Origin: Streptomyces exfoliatus
Lineage (GTDB): Bacteria > Actinomycetota > Actinomycetes > Streptomycetales > Streptomycetaceae
Direction: 5' to 3'
Length of the DNA stretch: 64,000 bases
Assembly: GCF_000725545.1 (NCBI RefSeq)
Contig: NZ_JNZP01000030.1
Coordinates: 4,025 to 68,024 of the forward strand
Shown here: piece after piece, positions 44,215-52,600 of the stretch
Position numbering within the stretch: position 1 is the first letter of the stretch
How the letters are laid out: every line of letters begins with the position of its first letter
Notes under the pieces: generated by a model
Told to the model about the DNA's origin: nothing
The model's database searches: none
Seen by the model: the letters and a program-made list of their open reading frames with translations, nothing else
Translations under genes and position numbers: made by a program

Positions 44215-45849
44215 TCAGCTCGCGTGCACGAGCCTGCCGCCGACGTAGGTCCGCTCCACGCGGGCCTGCCCGATCTCCTCCGGCGGACCCGTGAGGATGT
44301 CGCGGTCCAGGACCACGAGGTCGGCGAGGTTGCCGGGGCGCAGGCTGCCCGCGTCGTCGTGACCGTTCACATGGGCGGTGCCGGCGGTGTAGGCGGCCAG
44401 CGCGGTCGGGAGGTCGAGCCGCTGCTCGGGGTAGAAGACCGGCGCGTCGGCGGACTCCGGGTCCCGGCGGTTCACGGCCACGTGAATGCCCGCGATCGGG
44501 TCGGGGCTGCTGACGGGCCAGTCGCTGCCGGCCGCGAGCGTGGCCCCGGCGCGGACGAGATCGCCGAAGGGGTACTGCCAGGCGGAGCGCTCCGAGCCGA
44601 GGAACGGGATCGTCAGCTCGTCCATCTGCGGCTCGTGGGCCGCCCACAGGGGCTGGATGTTCGCGATGGCGCCGAGCGCGGCGAAGCGGGCGAGGTCCTC
44701 GGGGTGCACGACCTGGAGGTGGGCGAGGTGGTGGCGGTTGCCGCGTCGGCCGTTGACGCCGACCGAGGCTTCGATCGCGTCGAGCGCCTCCCGCACGGCC
44801 CGGTCGCCCAGGGCGTGGAAGTGGACCTGGAAGTCCAGGGCGTCGAGCTCGGTCACGTACCCGCGCAGCGCCTGGGGATCGACGAAACTCAGACCGGAGT
44901 TGGCGGTGGCGCAGCCGCAGCCGTCCAGGTACGGAGTGGTCATCGCGGCGGTGAAGTTCTCCGCGACGCCGTCCTGCATGATCTTCACGGAGGTCGCGCG
45001 GAACCGGCCGGCGTTCAGCTTCTCGCGCCGCGCGACCAGCTCCGGGATCTGCTCGGAGCCGCGCTCCCGGTCCCACCAGAGGGCTCCGGTCACCCGGGCG
45101 GTGAGCGTGCCGTCGAGCGCGGCCGTCAGATAGGCGTCCGAGGGGTCGGGCTGCCCGTGGAACTCGCCGAGCATCGCGTCCTGCCAGCCGGTGACACCGA
45201 GGGAGTGCAGCAGCGACTGGGCGCGGTGGAGTCCGGCGAGGCGGTCCGCGTCCGAGCTCGGCGGCACCAGGTGGCCGACGAGGCCGGAGGCGCCCTCCTG
45301 CAGCATGCCGCTGGGGGTGCCGTCCGCCTCCCGCTCGATGCGGCCGTCGGCGGGGTCGGGGGTGTCGGCGGTGAGCCCCGCGAGTTCGAGCGCCCGCGTG
45401 TTGGCCCAGGCGCCGTGGTGGTCACGGTTCACCAGCAGGACCGGCCGGTCCGGCACGATCGCGTCGAGCAGCTGCCGGGTCGGCAGACCGCCCTCGAAGC
45501 TCTCCATCGACCAGCCGCCGCCGGAGATCCACTCACGGTCCGGGTTCGCGTCCGCGTAGGCACGGACCAGACGGAGGTACTCGTCGACGCTGACGGTCCC
45601 CGACAGGTCGCACTGGGCCAGCTCCGTCCCGGCGAACACCGCGTGGACGTGGGCGTCCTGGAAACCGGGGATCAGCAGCTTCCCCGTCAGGTCGACGACC
45701 TCGGTGTCCGGGCCGATGAGCTCGCGGACCTCGTCGTGACCGACGGCGGCGATCCGGTCGCCGACGACGGCGAGCGAGCTCGCCCGGGTACGGGCAGGGT
45801 CCACCGTGAAGACGGGACCGCGGGTGAAGACCAGATCGGCCTTGGCCAT
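44215..45849 (-). CDS. Amidohydrolase, YtcJ-like
   Basis: 544 residues. The metallo-amidohydrolase set is present: HxH in DAHVHAVFAG, later His in HFHALGDRA and HHLAHLQVVHPED, and Asp in AAGSDWPVS. VFTRGPVFTVD at the start and the C-terminal LADLVVLDRDIL complete the YtcJ/imidazolonepropionase-like composite domain. It hydrolyses an amide or cyclic amide bond; the substrate is unknown. I prefer ATG 45849 (MAKADLV), with GGAG seven bases upstream, over ATG 45855. It is divergent from a TetR gene and 25 bp from the end of the LacI gene. Confidence 0.9.
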   Translation of the reverse strand: MAKADLVFTRGPVFTVDPARTRASSLAVVGDRIAAVGHDEVRELIGPDTEVVDLTGKLLIPGFQDAHVHAVFAGTELAQCDLSGTVSVDEYLRLVRAYADANPDREWISGGGWSMESFEGGLPTRQLLDAIVPDRPVLLVNRDHHGAWANTRALELAGLTADTPDPADGRIEREADGTPSGMLQEGASGLVGHLVPPSSDADRLAGLHRAQSLLHSLGVTGWQDAMLGEFHGQPDPSDAYLTAALDGTLTARVTGALWWDRERGSEQIPELVARREKLNAGRFRATSVKIMQDGVAENFTAAMTTPYLDGCGCATANSGLSFVDPQALRGYVTELDALDFQVHFHALGDRAVREALDAIEASVGVNGRRGNRHHLAHLQVVHPEDLARFAALGAIANIQPLWAAHEPQMDELTIPFLGSERSAWQYPFGDLVRAGATLAAGSDWPVSSPDPIAGIHVAVNRRDPESADAPVFYPEQRLDLPTALAAYTAGTAHVNGHDDAGSLRPGNLADLVVLDRDILTGPPEEIGQARVERTYVGGRLVHAS

Positions 45850-45914
45850 GCGCATGCTCCAGAACGTGAGGCGGAGGGGTGGTTGGGCGCTATGGAAGCG
45901 GCAAGGCCGTTTAC

Positions 45915-45933
45915 ACGTCAATGGCGTTGACGT
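45915..45933. promoter_or_regulatory. Operator between the amidohydrolase and TetR genes
   Basis: ACGTCAA-TGGCG-TTGACGT, perfect 7-bp arms, 13 bases from the TetR start. TTGACG at its edge can serve as -35, so binding would block promoters. Confidence 0.7.
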
Positions 45934-45945
45934 AAGGTCCCGGCC

Positions 45946-46659
45946 ATGTCAGAGCGCGTGGTACCCGAAGGAAGCCGGCAGCGCCGCCGCCCCACCAAGC
46001 GGGGCGCCGTGCTCTCGGAGCAGCTGATCGTCGACACGGCGCTCCGCCTGGTCGCCCAGCACGGCGCCGAAGCCCTTTCGGTACGGAGGCTCGGCGCCGC
46101 GCTCGGCGCGGACCCGAGCGCGCTCTACCGCTACTTCCGCAACACGGACGCCCTCCTCCTCGCGATCGCGGACGAGCTGATCGGAAAGGCGCAGGACGGC
46201 TGGACGGCGACGGGCGACTGGCGCAGCGACCTCCGCTCGATGGGGCTGCGGATCCACGCCTGCTACCTCTCCCATCCGCAGGCCGCCGTCCTCGGGGCGT
46301 ACCGCACCACCGGGCGCCTCCACGAGACCCGGGCCGTGGAGCGGATCCTCGGCATCCTCCGTACCGCCGGCTTCCCCGACGCGCTCGCCGTGCGGATCTA
46401 CCACGCCTTCGTCGACCAGGCCCTCGCCTTCGCCGCCCAGGACGCCGCCGCGCTCTCCCTGCCGCCCGCCGCCCGGGAGAAGGATGCCGCGGTCTGGCAC
46501 GCGGTGTACGGCAAGCTGCCCGCCGACACCCATCCGCACATCGCCGCCACCTTCCCCCTGCTCGCCGCCGACATGCGCGACAGCGGCTATCCCTTCGCCC
46601 TCGACCTGATGCTGAGCGCGGTGGAGGCGCTGCGTACGAGGGCGGGCGGGGGTTCCTAG
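45946..46659 (+). CDS. TetR-family transcriptional regulator
   Basis: 237 residues. The helix-turn-helix region is LIVDTALRLVAQHGAEALSVRRLGAALGADPSALYRYFRNTDALLLAI. The C-terminal domain resembles the TetR_C subgroup that binds small hydrophobic effectors. Start ATG 45946. It is divergent from the amidohydrolase and separated by a palindrome, so that gene is the likely target. Its TAG stop overlaps the opposite-strand stop of the methyltransferase gene: CTAG at 46656-46659 serves both. Confidence 0.9.
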   Translation: MSERVVPEGSRQRRRPTKRGAVLSEQLIVDTALRLVAQHGAEALSVRRLGAALGADPSALYRYFRNTDALLLAIADELIGKAQDGWTATGDWRSDLRSMGLRIHACYLSHPQAAVLGAYRTTGRLHETRAVERILGILRTAGFPDALAVRIYHAFVDQALAFAAQDAAALSLPPAAREKDAAVWHAVYGKLPADTHPHIAATFPLLAADMRDSGYPFALDLMLSAVEALRTRAGGGS

Positions 46660-47306
46660 GCCATGAGCGGGCGGTGGGCGTGGACGTACAGGTGCTGCTC
46701 GGGTTCGGCTGCCGGCCCGTGCGGCCGGTACAGGGCGGTGGAGTGGTGGACCACCTCCAGTCCCGCGTCTTCGAGGACGCGCAGCTGGTCCTCGGTCGCC
46801 AGACTGCTCACCCTGACCTCGTGCCCCATCCACTCGATGCCGAGGAGCCGGATGTCACCCGGCACGGTGGCCATGACGAACGACCCGCCCGGTGCGACCC
46901 ACGAGGCCATCCGTGCCAGCGAGTCCGCGACGTCGGGCTGGTCCATCACCAGCAGCGGGAAGAAGGCGCACACCGCGTCGTACCCCCCGGCGGGGGGCCG
47001 GTAGGTCCGCACGTCGGCCTGCTCGAAGGCGGCCCCGGGCACCCGCTCCCCGGCCAGTCGTACCATCTCGCCCGACACGTCGATCCCGGTCACCCCGAAG
47101 CCGGCCCGCGTCAGGACCTCGGCCGTCGGGCGTCCCGTACCGCTGCCCACGTCCAGGACGCGCGCACCGGGCGTGAGGCGCTCCTTGAGCCAGTCGAGGG
47201 CGGCGAGCTGGCCGGGGATGTCCGCGAACACCTCCTCGTAGCGCGCGCCGACCTCGTCGAAGACCGCCGCGGCGGACTCTCCTCCGGGCTGTGGGTTGTC
47301 GCTCAC
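46656..47306 (-). CDS. Class I SAM-dependent methyltransferase
   Basis: 216 residues. SAM-binding motif I is RVLDVGSGTGRPT, followed by VTGIDVSGEMVRLA (acidic loop) and AFEQADVRTYRPP (motif II). Small-molecule methyltransferase type; the acceptor is not predictable. Start GTG 47306, with GAGGAGGG nine bases before it. It converges on the TetR gene with overlapping stop codons, so antisense transcription between the pair is possible. Confidence 0.85.
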   Translation of the reverse strand: MSDNPQPGGESAAAVFDEVGARYEEVFADIPGQLAALDWLKERLTPGARVLDVGSGTGRPTAEVLTRAGFGVTGIDVSGEMVRLAGERVPGAAFEQADVRTYRPPAGGYDAVCAFFPLLVMDQPDVADSLARMASWVAPGGSFVMATVPGDIRLLGIEWMGHEVRVSSLATEDQLRVLEDAGLEVVHHSTALYRPHGPAAEPEQHLYVHAHRPLMA

Positions 47307-47429
47307 TGTGCACCCTCCTCGTCCGGGTGAAGCGCGGCCACCGACACCCGCGGTCGGGGCCGTCGGCCCTCAGCATGCCAAGAGCCGGGCGTCGGGAGGG
47401 AGTCGCGGCGCGGTGGGAACGCGCCGGAG

Positions 47430-48251
47430 TCACGCCTCCTGGGCGGGCTCCCGCCACGGGGGCGCGAGCTCCAGGGGTGCGAGGTCCGGGCGCTTGGCGG
47501 TGCGGTCGTCGCCCGAGGAGTGGCCGCGCAGGCGGCGGGTGATCCAGGGCCCGAGGAAGTCGGCGGCCCAGCGCAGTTCGACGGCGCCGGCTCGCAGGCC
47601 GACGGGCCGCGGCGGCGCGGGGGTGGGCAGGGGACGGGTCCAGGCGTCGTCGCTGCCGGGCAGGGCGAGCGCCTGGGCGACGGCGGCGGCGATGCGCTCG
47701 TGGCCGAGGGGGCCGGCGTGCAGGCGGTCAGCGCTCCACAGGCGGGGATCGGTGACGACGGCGTGGTGGCCGGTCTCGGCGACGGCGACGCCGTGCCGGT
47801 GCGCGGCCTCGCGGATGCGGTGGTTGAGGGCGGTGACGCGGTGGCTGACCGGCCGGGCCAGCGGGGTGATGCGGGCGACGTCCGGGAAGGTGAGGGTGGC
47901 GACGCGCGTGCCCTGTGCGGTGAGCGCGGCGAACATCGCCTCCAGGTGGCCGGCGACCTCGTCGGCGTCGAAGCGGGGCCGCAGCAGGTCGTTGACGCCG
48001 GCCACCACCGTCGCCAGGTCCGGCCGCAGGGCGAGCGCGGGACCGAGCTGCCCTGCGTGGACCTGCCCGGCCAGCCGGCCCCTGACGGCGAGATTGGCGT
48101 ACCGCAGGCCGGGGTTGTGGCGTGCCAGGTGCTCGGCGAGGCGGTCGGCCCAGCCGCGGAGCCCCGCCACGTCGTCGCCGTCGCCGACGCCTTCGGTCTG
48201 ACTGTCGCCGAGGGCCACGTACCGCGAGAAGGGAACCTGTGCGCCGGGCAT
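47430..48251 (-). CDS. SGNH/GDSL hydrolase
   Basis: 273 residues. Block I is RYVALGDSQTEGVG (nucleophile Ser), block II ANLAVRG, block III VVAGVNDLLRP (oxyanion Asn), block V SADRLHAGPLGHERIA (Asp and His). An esterase, lipase or sugar deacetylase; cytoplasmic, as there is no signal peptide. The C-terminal 60 residues beyond the fold are Pro/Arg-rich. Start ATG 48251, with GAGG nine bases upstream. The upstream region is AT-rich (48320-48350), probably its promoter. Confidence 0.85.
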   Translation of the reverse strand: MPGAQVPFSRYVALGDSQTEGVGDGDDVAGLRGWADRLAEHLARHNPGLRYANLAVRGRLAGQVHAGQLGPALALRPDLATVVAGVNDLLRPRFDADEVAGHLEAMFAALTAQGTRVATLTFPDVARITPLARPVSHRVTALNHRIREAAHRHGVAVAETGHHAVVTDPRLWSADRLHAGPLGHERIAAAVAQALALPGSDDAWTRPLPTPAPPRPVGLRAGAVELRWAADFLGPWITRRLRGHSSGDDRTAKRPDLAPLELAPPWREPAQEA

Positions 48252-48368
48252 GGCATGGCCTCTGTTTCGGTGGACGCCGAGGACGGGGACGACGACTGCG
48301 GCACGACCATAGCCCCCCAGACACTTATTCAACTAATTGCGTATGGCGGCGGGGGTCGTGTGGACGGA

Positions 48369-48380
48369 AGACCTAGGTCT
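48369..48380. promoter_or_regulatory. 12-bp palindrome before the flavin reductase gene
   Basis: AGACCTAGGTCT, a perfect inverted repeat 68 bases upstream of the flavin reductase start and 118 bases from the divergent SGNH hydrolase start. The regulator is unknown. Confidence 0.4.
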
Positions 48381-48435
48381 GTCGTGGGAGGCCTCCTGGT
48401 CCGTGGGCCCGATGCGGCGCCGACCGGCCTCGGGC

Positions 48436-48441
48436 TAGCGT
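48436..48441 (+). promoter_or_regulatory. -10 hexamer of a leaderless promoter before the flavin reductase gene
   Basis: TAGCGT, 6 bases before GTG 48448; no Shine-Dalgarno sequence. Confidence 0.5.
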
Positions 48442-48447
48442 GCGAGC

Positions 48448-49011
48448 GTGCTGCAGAAGACCCCCACCGTGCCCACCGTCACCGACCTCGCCATCCCCCC
48501 TGGCGAGGGGGTGAGCCACGACGAGTTCCGGGCGGCGATGTCCCGCCTCGCCGCGGGGGTGGTCCTGGTGACCGCGCACAACCCCACCGACGGCCCGGAC
48601 GGCGAGGACGTCGGCATGACGGCCACCTCCTTCCTCTCGGTCTCCCTGGACCCGCCGCTCGTCCTGGTCAGCCTCCGCACCGGCTCCCGCATGGACGGCC
48701 TGCTCACCGAGCTCCCGGTCTGGGGGGTCTCGGTCCTCGCCGAGAGCCAGTGGCACGTCGCGGGCCGCTTCGCGACGAAGGGCCGCGTCTCCGACCGGCT
48801 CCTCTTCGCCGACCTCCCGTACACGCGGGGCGAGGAGAGCGGGGCGCCGCTGATGGGCGGGGCGCTCGCGACCCTGGAGTGCCGCACCGAGAACCGTGTC
48901 GTGGCCGGCGACCACACGCTCGTGATCGGCCGGGTCCTGACGGCGGGCCTGCCCTCGGAGGACGGCTGGTCGCTCGCCTACTTCCGGGGTGGCTACCGCC
49001 GCCTGGCGTAG
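48448..49011 (+). CDS. Flavin reductase-like FMN-binding protein
   Basis: 187 residues. FRAAMSRLAAGVVLVTAHNP opens the flavin reductase fold, GMTATSFLSVSLDPPLVLVSL is the FMN-phosphate site, and VVAGDHTLVIGRVLTAGLP the dimer-interface strand. It would reduce FMN with NAD(P)H, often for a two-component monooxygenase; no such partner is adjacent. Start GTG 48448, probably leaderless. Confidence 0.9.
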   Translation: MLQKTPTVPTVTDLAIPPGEGVSHDEFRAAMSRLAAGVVLVTAHNPTDGPDGEDVGMTATSFLSVSLDPPLVLVSLRTGSRMDGLLTELPVWGVSVLAESQWHVAGRFATKGRVSDRLLFADLPYTRGEESGAPLMGGALATLECRTENRVVAGDHTLVIGRVLTAGLPSEDGWSLAYFRGGYRRLA

Positions 49012-49199
49012 GACCGGCCCGCCCGCGACGCGCCGGATCGGGCGCGCTCGGCTCAGACGGGGACCCAGCACGGGAGCCCGGTCGAACTCCCCTTCCCCGC
49101 ACGGGTGGACAACCCACTTGACCAGGTGTCAGTCCCGCAGGTCAGAATGGCCGCGGCGGTCTCCGAGGCCGCTTGTCCGAGAACCGGGGAGGACCCACC

Positions 49200-49586
49200 A
49201 TGCGCGTCACCGCCTTCGACCACCTGGTGCTGAACGTCACCGACGTCGACAGGGCGCTCGACTTCTACACGGGCCCCCTCGGCCTGGCACCCGAGCGCGT
49301 CGAGGAGTGGCGGGCCGGCAAGGTGCCCTTCCCGTCGGTGCGCATCGACGAGAGCACCGTCATCGACCTCTTCTCCCGCCCGCGCGGCGAGTCGAACGTC
49401 GACCACATCTGCCTCGTCGTCGACCCCTTGGACTGGCAGGAGGTCATCGCCTCCGGGACGTTCGACGTCGTCGAGGGCCCCGTACCGCGCTGGGGCGCCC
49501 GTGGTTCGGCGCAGTCGGTCTACGTCAAGGACCCCGACGGCAACACCGTCGAGCTGCGCTGGTACCCGCAGGACGCCGAGGCCTGA
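49200..49586 (+). CDS. VOC-family protein
   Basis: 128 residues. FDHLVLNVTDVDRALDFYTGPLGL and VYVKDPDGNTVELRWYP are the two beta-alpha-beta-beta-beta ends; His and Glu are placed as in metal-binding VOC enzymes (glyoxalase I, fosfomycin-resistance or extradiol dioxygenase types). Start ATG 49200. The next gene begins 10 bp after its stop, so the pair is an operon. Upstream (49118-49148) there is TTGACC with CAGAAT 19 bases later, a possible promoter. Confidence 0.85.
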   Translation: MRVTAFDHLVLNVTDVDRALDFYTGPLGLAPERVEEWRAGKVPFPSVRIDESTVIDLFSRPRGESNVDHICLVVDPLDWQEVIASGTFDVVEGPVPRWGARGSAQSVYVKDPDGNTVELRWYPQDAEA

Positions 49587-49596
49587 GGGGCGACGC

Positions 49597-50700
49597 GTGC
49601 GCACGCCGTCATCGCCGGGTGAAGCGGAGCGGGCCGAGGAGCCGGCCGTCCGGATCGGCGCTCTCGTTCCGCTGACCCGGCCCGGCTGGGCCGAGGCGGG
49701 CCGGCACCTGCTCGCCGGGCTCGAACTGGCCGTTCGCGAGGTCAACGCCACCGGCGGGGTCGCCGGAAGACCGCTTGAGCTGGTGGTACGGGACACCGCG
49801 GCCGATCCGGAGAAGGCCGCGGCGGCCGTGGACGAACTGGCCCGCCTGGGCGTCGCCGCCGTGGCGGGGGAGTACCACAGCGTCGTCGCCCGTGCCGCCG
49901 CCGCCAGGGCCGACGCCCTCGGCCTGCCGTACCTCTGCTCGTCGGCGGTCCTCGACGCGCTCACCGAGCAGCCGACGGACCAGGTCGCGCGCATCGCGCC
50001 GGCGCAGTCCCACGGCTGGCGGATCTACGCGGACTTCCTCCTCGGCGCCGGTCACCGGCGCATCGCCGTGGCAGCCGAGCCCAGCGTCTACTGGGCGTCC
50101 GGGACCCGCATCCTGCGGGACCACCTCGCCCCACGCGGCGGCACCGTCATCGGACTCGACATGCGCGCGCTCTCTCCCGCGGCCGTGTGCGACGCACTCG
50201 TCGACCACCGCGCGACGGCCCTCCTGCTCCTGGTCGGCCACCCGGAGCCCGCCGTACCGGTCGTCAAGGCCGTCCGCCACGACCCGCGACTCTCCGACGT
50301 CCTGATCGGTGCTCCGGCCGGGCAGCCGGAGTTCCACGAATGGGCGGCGGCACTGGGCGACGACGGCGCCGCGATCCCGTTCCTGCGTTACCGGCCCGAG
50401 CACCTCGGGCCACTCGGCGCGCACGTCGAGACGGTCCTGCGCGAAAGGCTGGGCGAGGCGCCCTCGTTCGTCGCCTTCGAGGGGTACGACACGGTCGTCG
50501 TCCTCGCCGACGTCCTGCGCACGCGAGGGGCGGGCACCGCCGTGTCCTGGCCGGGCGTCGTGGTGGAAGGCACCCGCGGGCAGATCCGGTTCTCCCGCAC
50601 GCCGGGGATCAGCGCCTGGCAGTGGGCGTGGGCGCCGGTCCACGTCGTCGACCGCGACCCCGCCGACCCCGACCGCTTCCGGACCCTCCACGCCGGCTGA
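49597..50700 (+). CDS. Type I periplasmic-binding-fold protein (LivJ-like) without signal peptide
   Basis: 367 residues. RIGALVPLTRPGWAEAGRHLLAGLELAVREVNATGGVAGRPLELVVRDT is the start of branched-chain amino-acid-binding proteins; lobe-crossing segments include AVAGEYHSVVARAAAARADALGLPYL and FVAFEGYDTVVVLADVL. No signal peptide or lipobox precedes the fold: only 18 polar residues come before it, and no in-frame start further upstream is plausible. No ABC permease is near. It is therefore likely a cytoplasmic ligand sensor, coupled to the VOC gene 10 bp upstream. Start GTG 49597. Confidence 0.8.
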   Translation: MRTPSSPGEAERAEEPAVRIGALVPLTRPGWAEAGRHLLAGLELAVREVNATGGVAGRPLELVVRDTAADPEKAAAAVDELARLGVAAVAGEYHSVVARAAAARADALGLPYLCSSAVLDALTEQPTDQVARIAPAQSHGWRIYADFLLGAGHRRIAVAAEPSVYWASGTRILRDHLAPRGGTVIGLDMRALSPAAVCDALVDHRATALLLLVGHPEPAVPVVKAVRHDPRLSDVLIGAPAGQPEFHEWAAALGDDGAAIPFLRYRPEHLGPLGAHVETVLRERLGEAPSFVAFEGYDTVVVLADVLRTRGAGTAVSWPGVVVEGTRGQIRFSRTPGISAWQWAWAPVHVVDRDPADPDRFRTLHAG

Positions 50701-50732
50701 GCGGGCGGGCCCCGCTCCGTCACCGTGCCTCG

Positions 50733-51737
50733 TCACCGTGCCTCGCGCAGCCGAACGAGATAGACGGCGGTCACCGCGACGGCACGGTCGGGGTCCCGCG
50801 ACAGCTCCACGAGGGCCCGTGACGCGGTGGGCCCCGGGATGTCCGCCAGGGCCTGGGTCAGCCGCACGCGTGCGGGTGCCTCCGTGGTGTCCTCGGCGAG
50901 GAGGCCGACGAGCCGGGCGGCGATCCGTTCCGCCGTCGCCGGGTCGCTCGCGAGCGAGGCCAGCGCGTCGGCCGCGTCGGTGTCGTTCCTTCCCGCCACG
51001 ATCATGTCGACGAGCGTCGGCAGCCCGTCGGCCGCTCCCCGCGCTCCGAGCGCGAGCGCCGCATGCCCGCGGACCACGACGTCGGGGTGCGCGAGGGCCT
51101 CCCGCAGCCGGGCGGTGGCCTCGGCGCCGGGCAACTCGGCGAGGGACACGACGGCACGCTGCCGCACCGCCGCCACCGGGGAGCCGAGGCCCTCGGCGAG
51201 CAGGGCCGTGGCGTCCTCGCCCGATCGGGCGAGCGCCCACCGCAGGGCTCCGGCGACGTTCGTGTCCGTCTCGCTCAGTACGGCCTCCGCCAGGGCCTCC
51301 ACGGGCACCGGAACCTCGTCGACCGAGGAGAGCGCCGCGCGCTGGCGGGCGTCGGCGCTCGTCGAGCGGAGCGCGTGGAGGAACGAGACGACCTGCAGGA
51401 CGTCCTCCCAGCCGGTGGGGTCCGCCGCGTCGATCCGGCGCAGCCGGGTGAGCAACTCCGTCTCGGCCGCGAGGCGTTCACGGGTCTGGCGGATGAGGTC
51501 GGCGACGAGCGCCGAGGGCGTGAAGCCGGGATCGTCGAGCGCGCGCCCGATCTCCCGCAGCGAGAGCCCCAGTGACCGCAGGCTCTCGATGTGGAAGATC
51601 CGCCGGATGTCCGCGCCGGAGTACTCCCGGTAGCCCGAGCCCGTACGGCCCGACGGCCGCACCAGACCGAGCGACTCGTAATGCCGGAGCATGCGGGCAC
51701 TGACCCCGGACCGCCGCGCCACCTCACCGATCAACAC
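50733..51737 (-). CDS. MerR regulator fused to HEAT repeats
   Basis: 334 residues. The MerR domain is at the N-terminus (LIGEVARRSGVSARMLRHYESLGLV, then YREYSGADIRRIFHIESLRSLGLSLREIGRAL), with a coiled-coil helix to about residue 100. The last 200 residues are HEAT-like helical repeats: EALAEAVLSETDTNVAGALRWAL, SPVAAVRQRAVVSLAEL, HPDVVVRGHAALALGAR. Signal perception by HEAT repeats is unusual for MerR. Encoded 3 bp after a separate HEAT-repeat gene, under a MerR-type promoter it probably recognises. Confidence 0.9.
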   Translation of the reverse strand: MLIGEVARRSGVSARMLRHYESLGLVRPSGRTGSGYREYSGADIRRIFHIESLRSLGLSLREIGRALDDPGFTPSALVADLIRQTRERLAAETELLTRLRRIDAADPTGWEDVLQVVSFLHALRSTSADARQRAALSSVDEVPVPVEALAEAVLSETDTNVAGALRWALARSGEDATALLAEGLGSPVAAVRQRAVVSLAELPGAEATARLREALAHPDVVVRGHAALALGARGAADGLPTLVDMIVAGRNDTDAADALASLASDPATAERIAARLVGLLAEDTTEAPARVRLTQALADIPGPTASRALVELSRDPDRAVAVTAVYLVRLREAR

Positions 51738-51740
51738 GCT

Positions 51741-52412
51741 CTATTTTCCCTCCTGACCCCACCCGTCGAGGGCCACGACGCGCTTCGCCTCCTCGATCGC
51801 GGACTCGAAGCCCATGTCGGGCTCCTGCAGCAGTTGTTCGGTGGCGAGGGCGTGCGTGCGCACCCGCGGGTCGGGGTCCGTCGCCGCGGCCCGCAGAGCG
51901 GGGACGACGACGTCGCCCAGGGCGACGAGCGCCCGGCTGAGACTCAGCCGGGTCTCCCGCTCACCGCGCCCGAGCTGGGTCGCGAGCACCGTGGCCAGAG
52001 CGGCCTCCTCGCCTTCCGGTACGAGCAGGACCGCGGCCCGCCAGGCGCTCCGCGCCACCTCGTCGTCGGCGTCGGACAGCAGCGCGCGGGTGATCGCCGG
52101 CCACGCGGACCGGTCCCCGATCTTGGACAGCGTGTGCAGGGCCTGGCTCCGTGCCTGCGGACGCTCCGAGCGGACCTCGCGGAGCAGCTCGGGGAGCGTC
52201 AGGGACACCGGGTGCCGGGTGAGCGCCCAGGTCAGCATGTCGCGGACGAAGAACTCGGGCTCGATCGCGCTGCGCTCGACGAGCTTGTCGACGAAGCACG
52301 GGTCCGGCGTCGTACCGACCGCCAGAGCCGCCCGCAGCCGCACGGACGCACTGCCGTCCTCCAGAGCCCGGAGCGCTCGTGCCCCATCCGTGTCCTGTGT
52401 CCTCATGGTCAT
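51741..52412 (-). CDS. HEAT-repeat protein, partner of the MerR-HEAT regulator
   Basis: 223 residues, made almost entirely of HEAT-type helical pairs: GSASVRLRAALAVGT, EFFVRDMLTWALTRHPV, ARSQALHTLSKIGDRSAWPAI, DDEVARSAWRAAVLL, DPRVRTHALATEQLL. No catalytic motif. It may bind the regulator or share its ligand through matching repeats. Start ATG 52412, with AGGAGGT eight bases upstream (an alternative ATG is 6 bases further in). It precedes the regulator gene by 3 bp in the same operon. Confidence 0.85.
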   Translation of the reverse strand: MTMRTQDTDGARALRALEDGSASVRLRAALAVGTTPDPCFVDKLVERSAIEPEFFVRDMLTWALTRHPVSLTLPELLREVRSERPQARSQALHTLSKIGDRSAWPAITRALLSDADDEVARSAWRAAVLLVPEGEEAALATVLATQLGRGERETRLSLSRALVALGDVVVPALRAAATDPDPRVRTHALATEQLLQEPDMGFESAIEEAKRVVALDGWGQEGK

Positions 52413-52434
52413 CGGGACCACCTCCTCGGCAAGC

Positions 52435-52465
52435 AGTGAAGGCCTTGTCACCGTGTCAAGGTCAA
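52435..52465 (-). promoter_or_regulatory. MerR-type promoter of the HEAT/MerR operon
   Basis: Minus strand: -35 TTGACC (52465-52460), exactly 19 bp spacer, -10 TTCACT (52440-52435). The spacer holds the dyad CCTTGACACGGTGACAAGG (52443-52461), 8 of 9 positions symmetric per arm. Overlong spacing with a central dyad is the hallmark of MerR-activated promoters. Confidence 0.85.
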
Positions 52466-52600
52466 GCGGGCCCACCGCGCGAGGTCGCGTTCCCGACCGC
52501 TCCCCTTACGGGGGAAAGGGTTTCCCCCTAGCCTCACCCCTGCTCGCACGTTACCTGTCGGTCAACGAAACGATGATGGGCGTACGGCCCGGAGGTTGCC

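Noticed and set aside
49118..49148. TTGACC-N19-CAGAAT as a MerR-type promoter of the VOC gene
   Set aside because: The spacer has no convincing dyad and no MerR gene is adjacent; kept only as a possible promoter in the gene entry.
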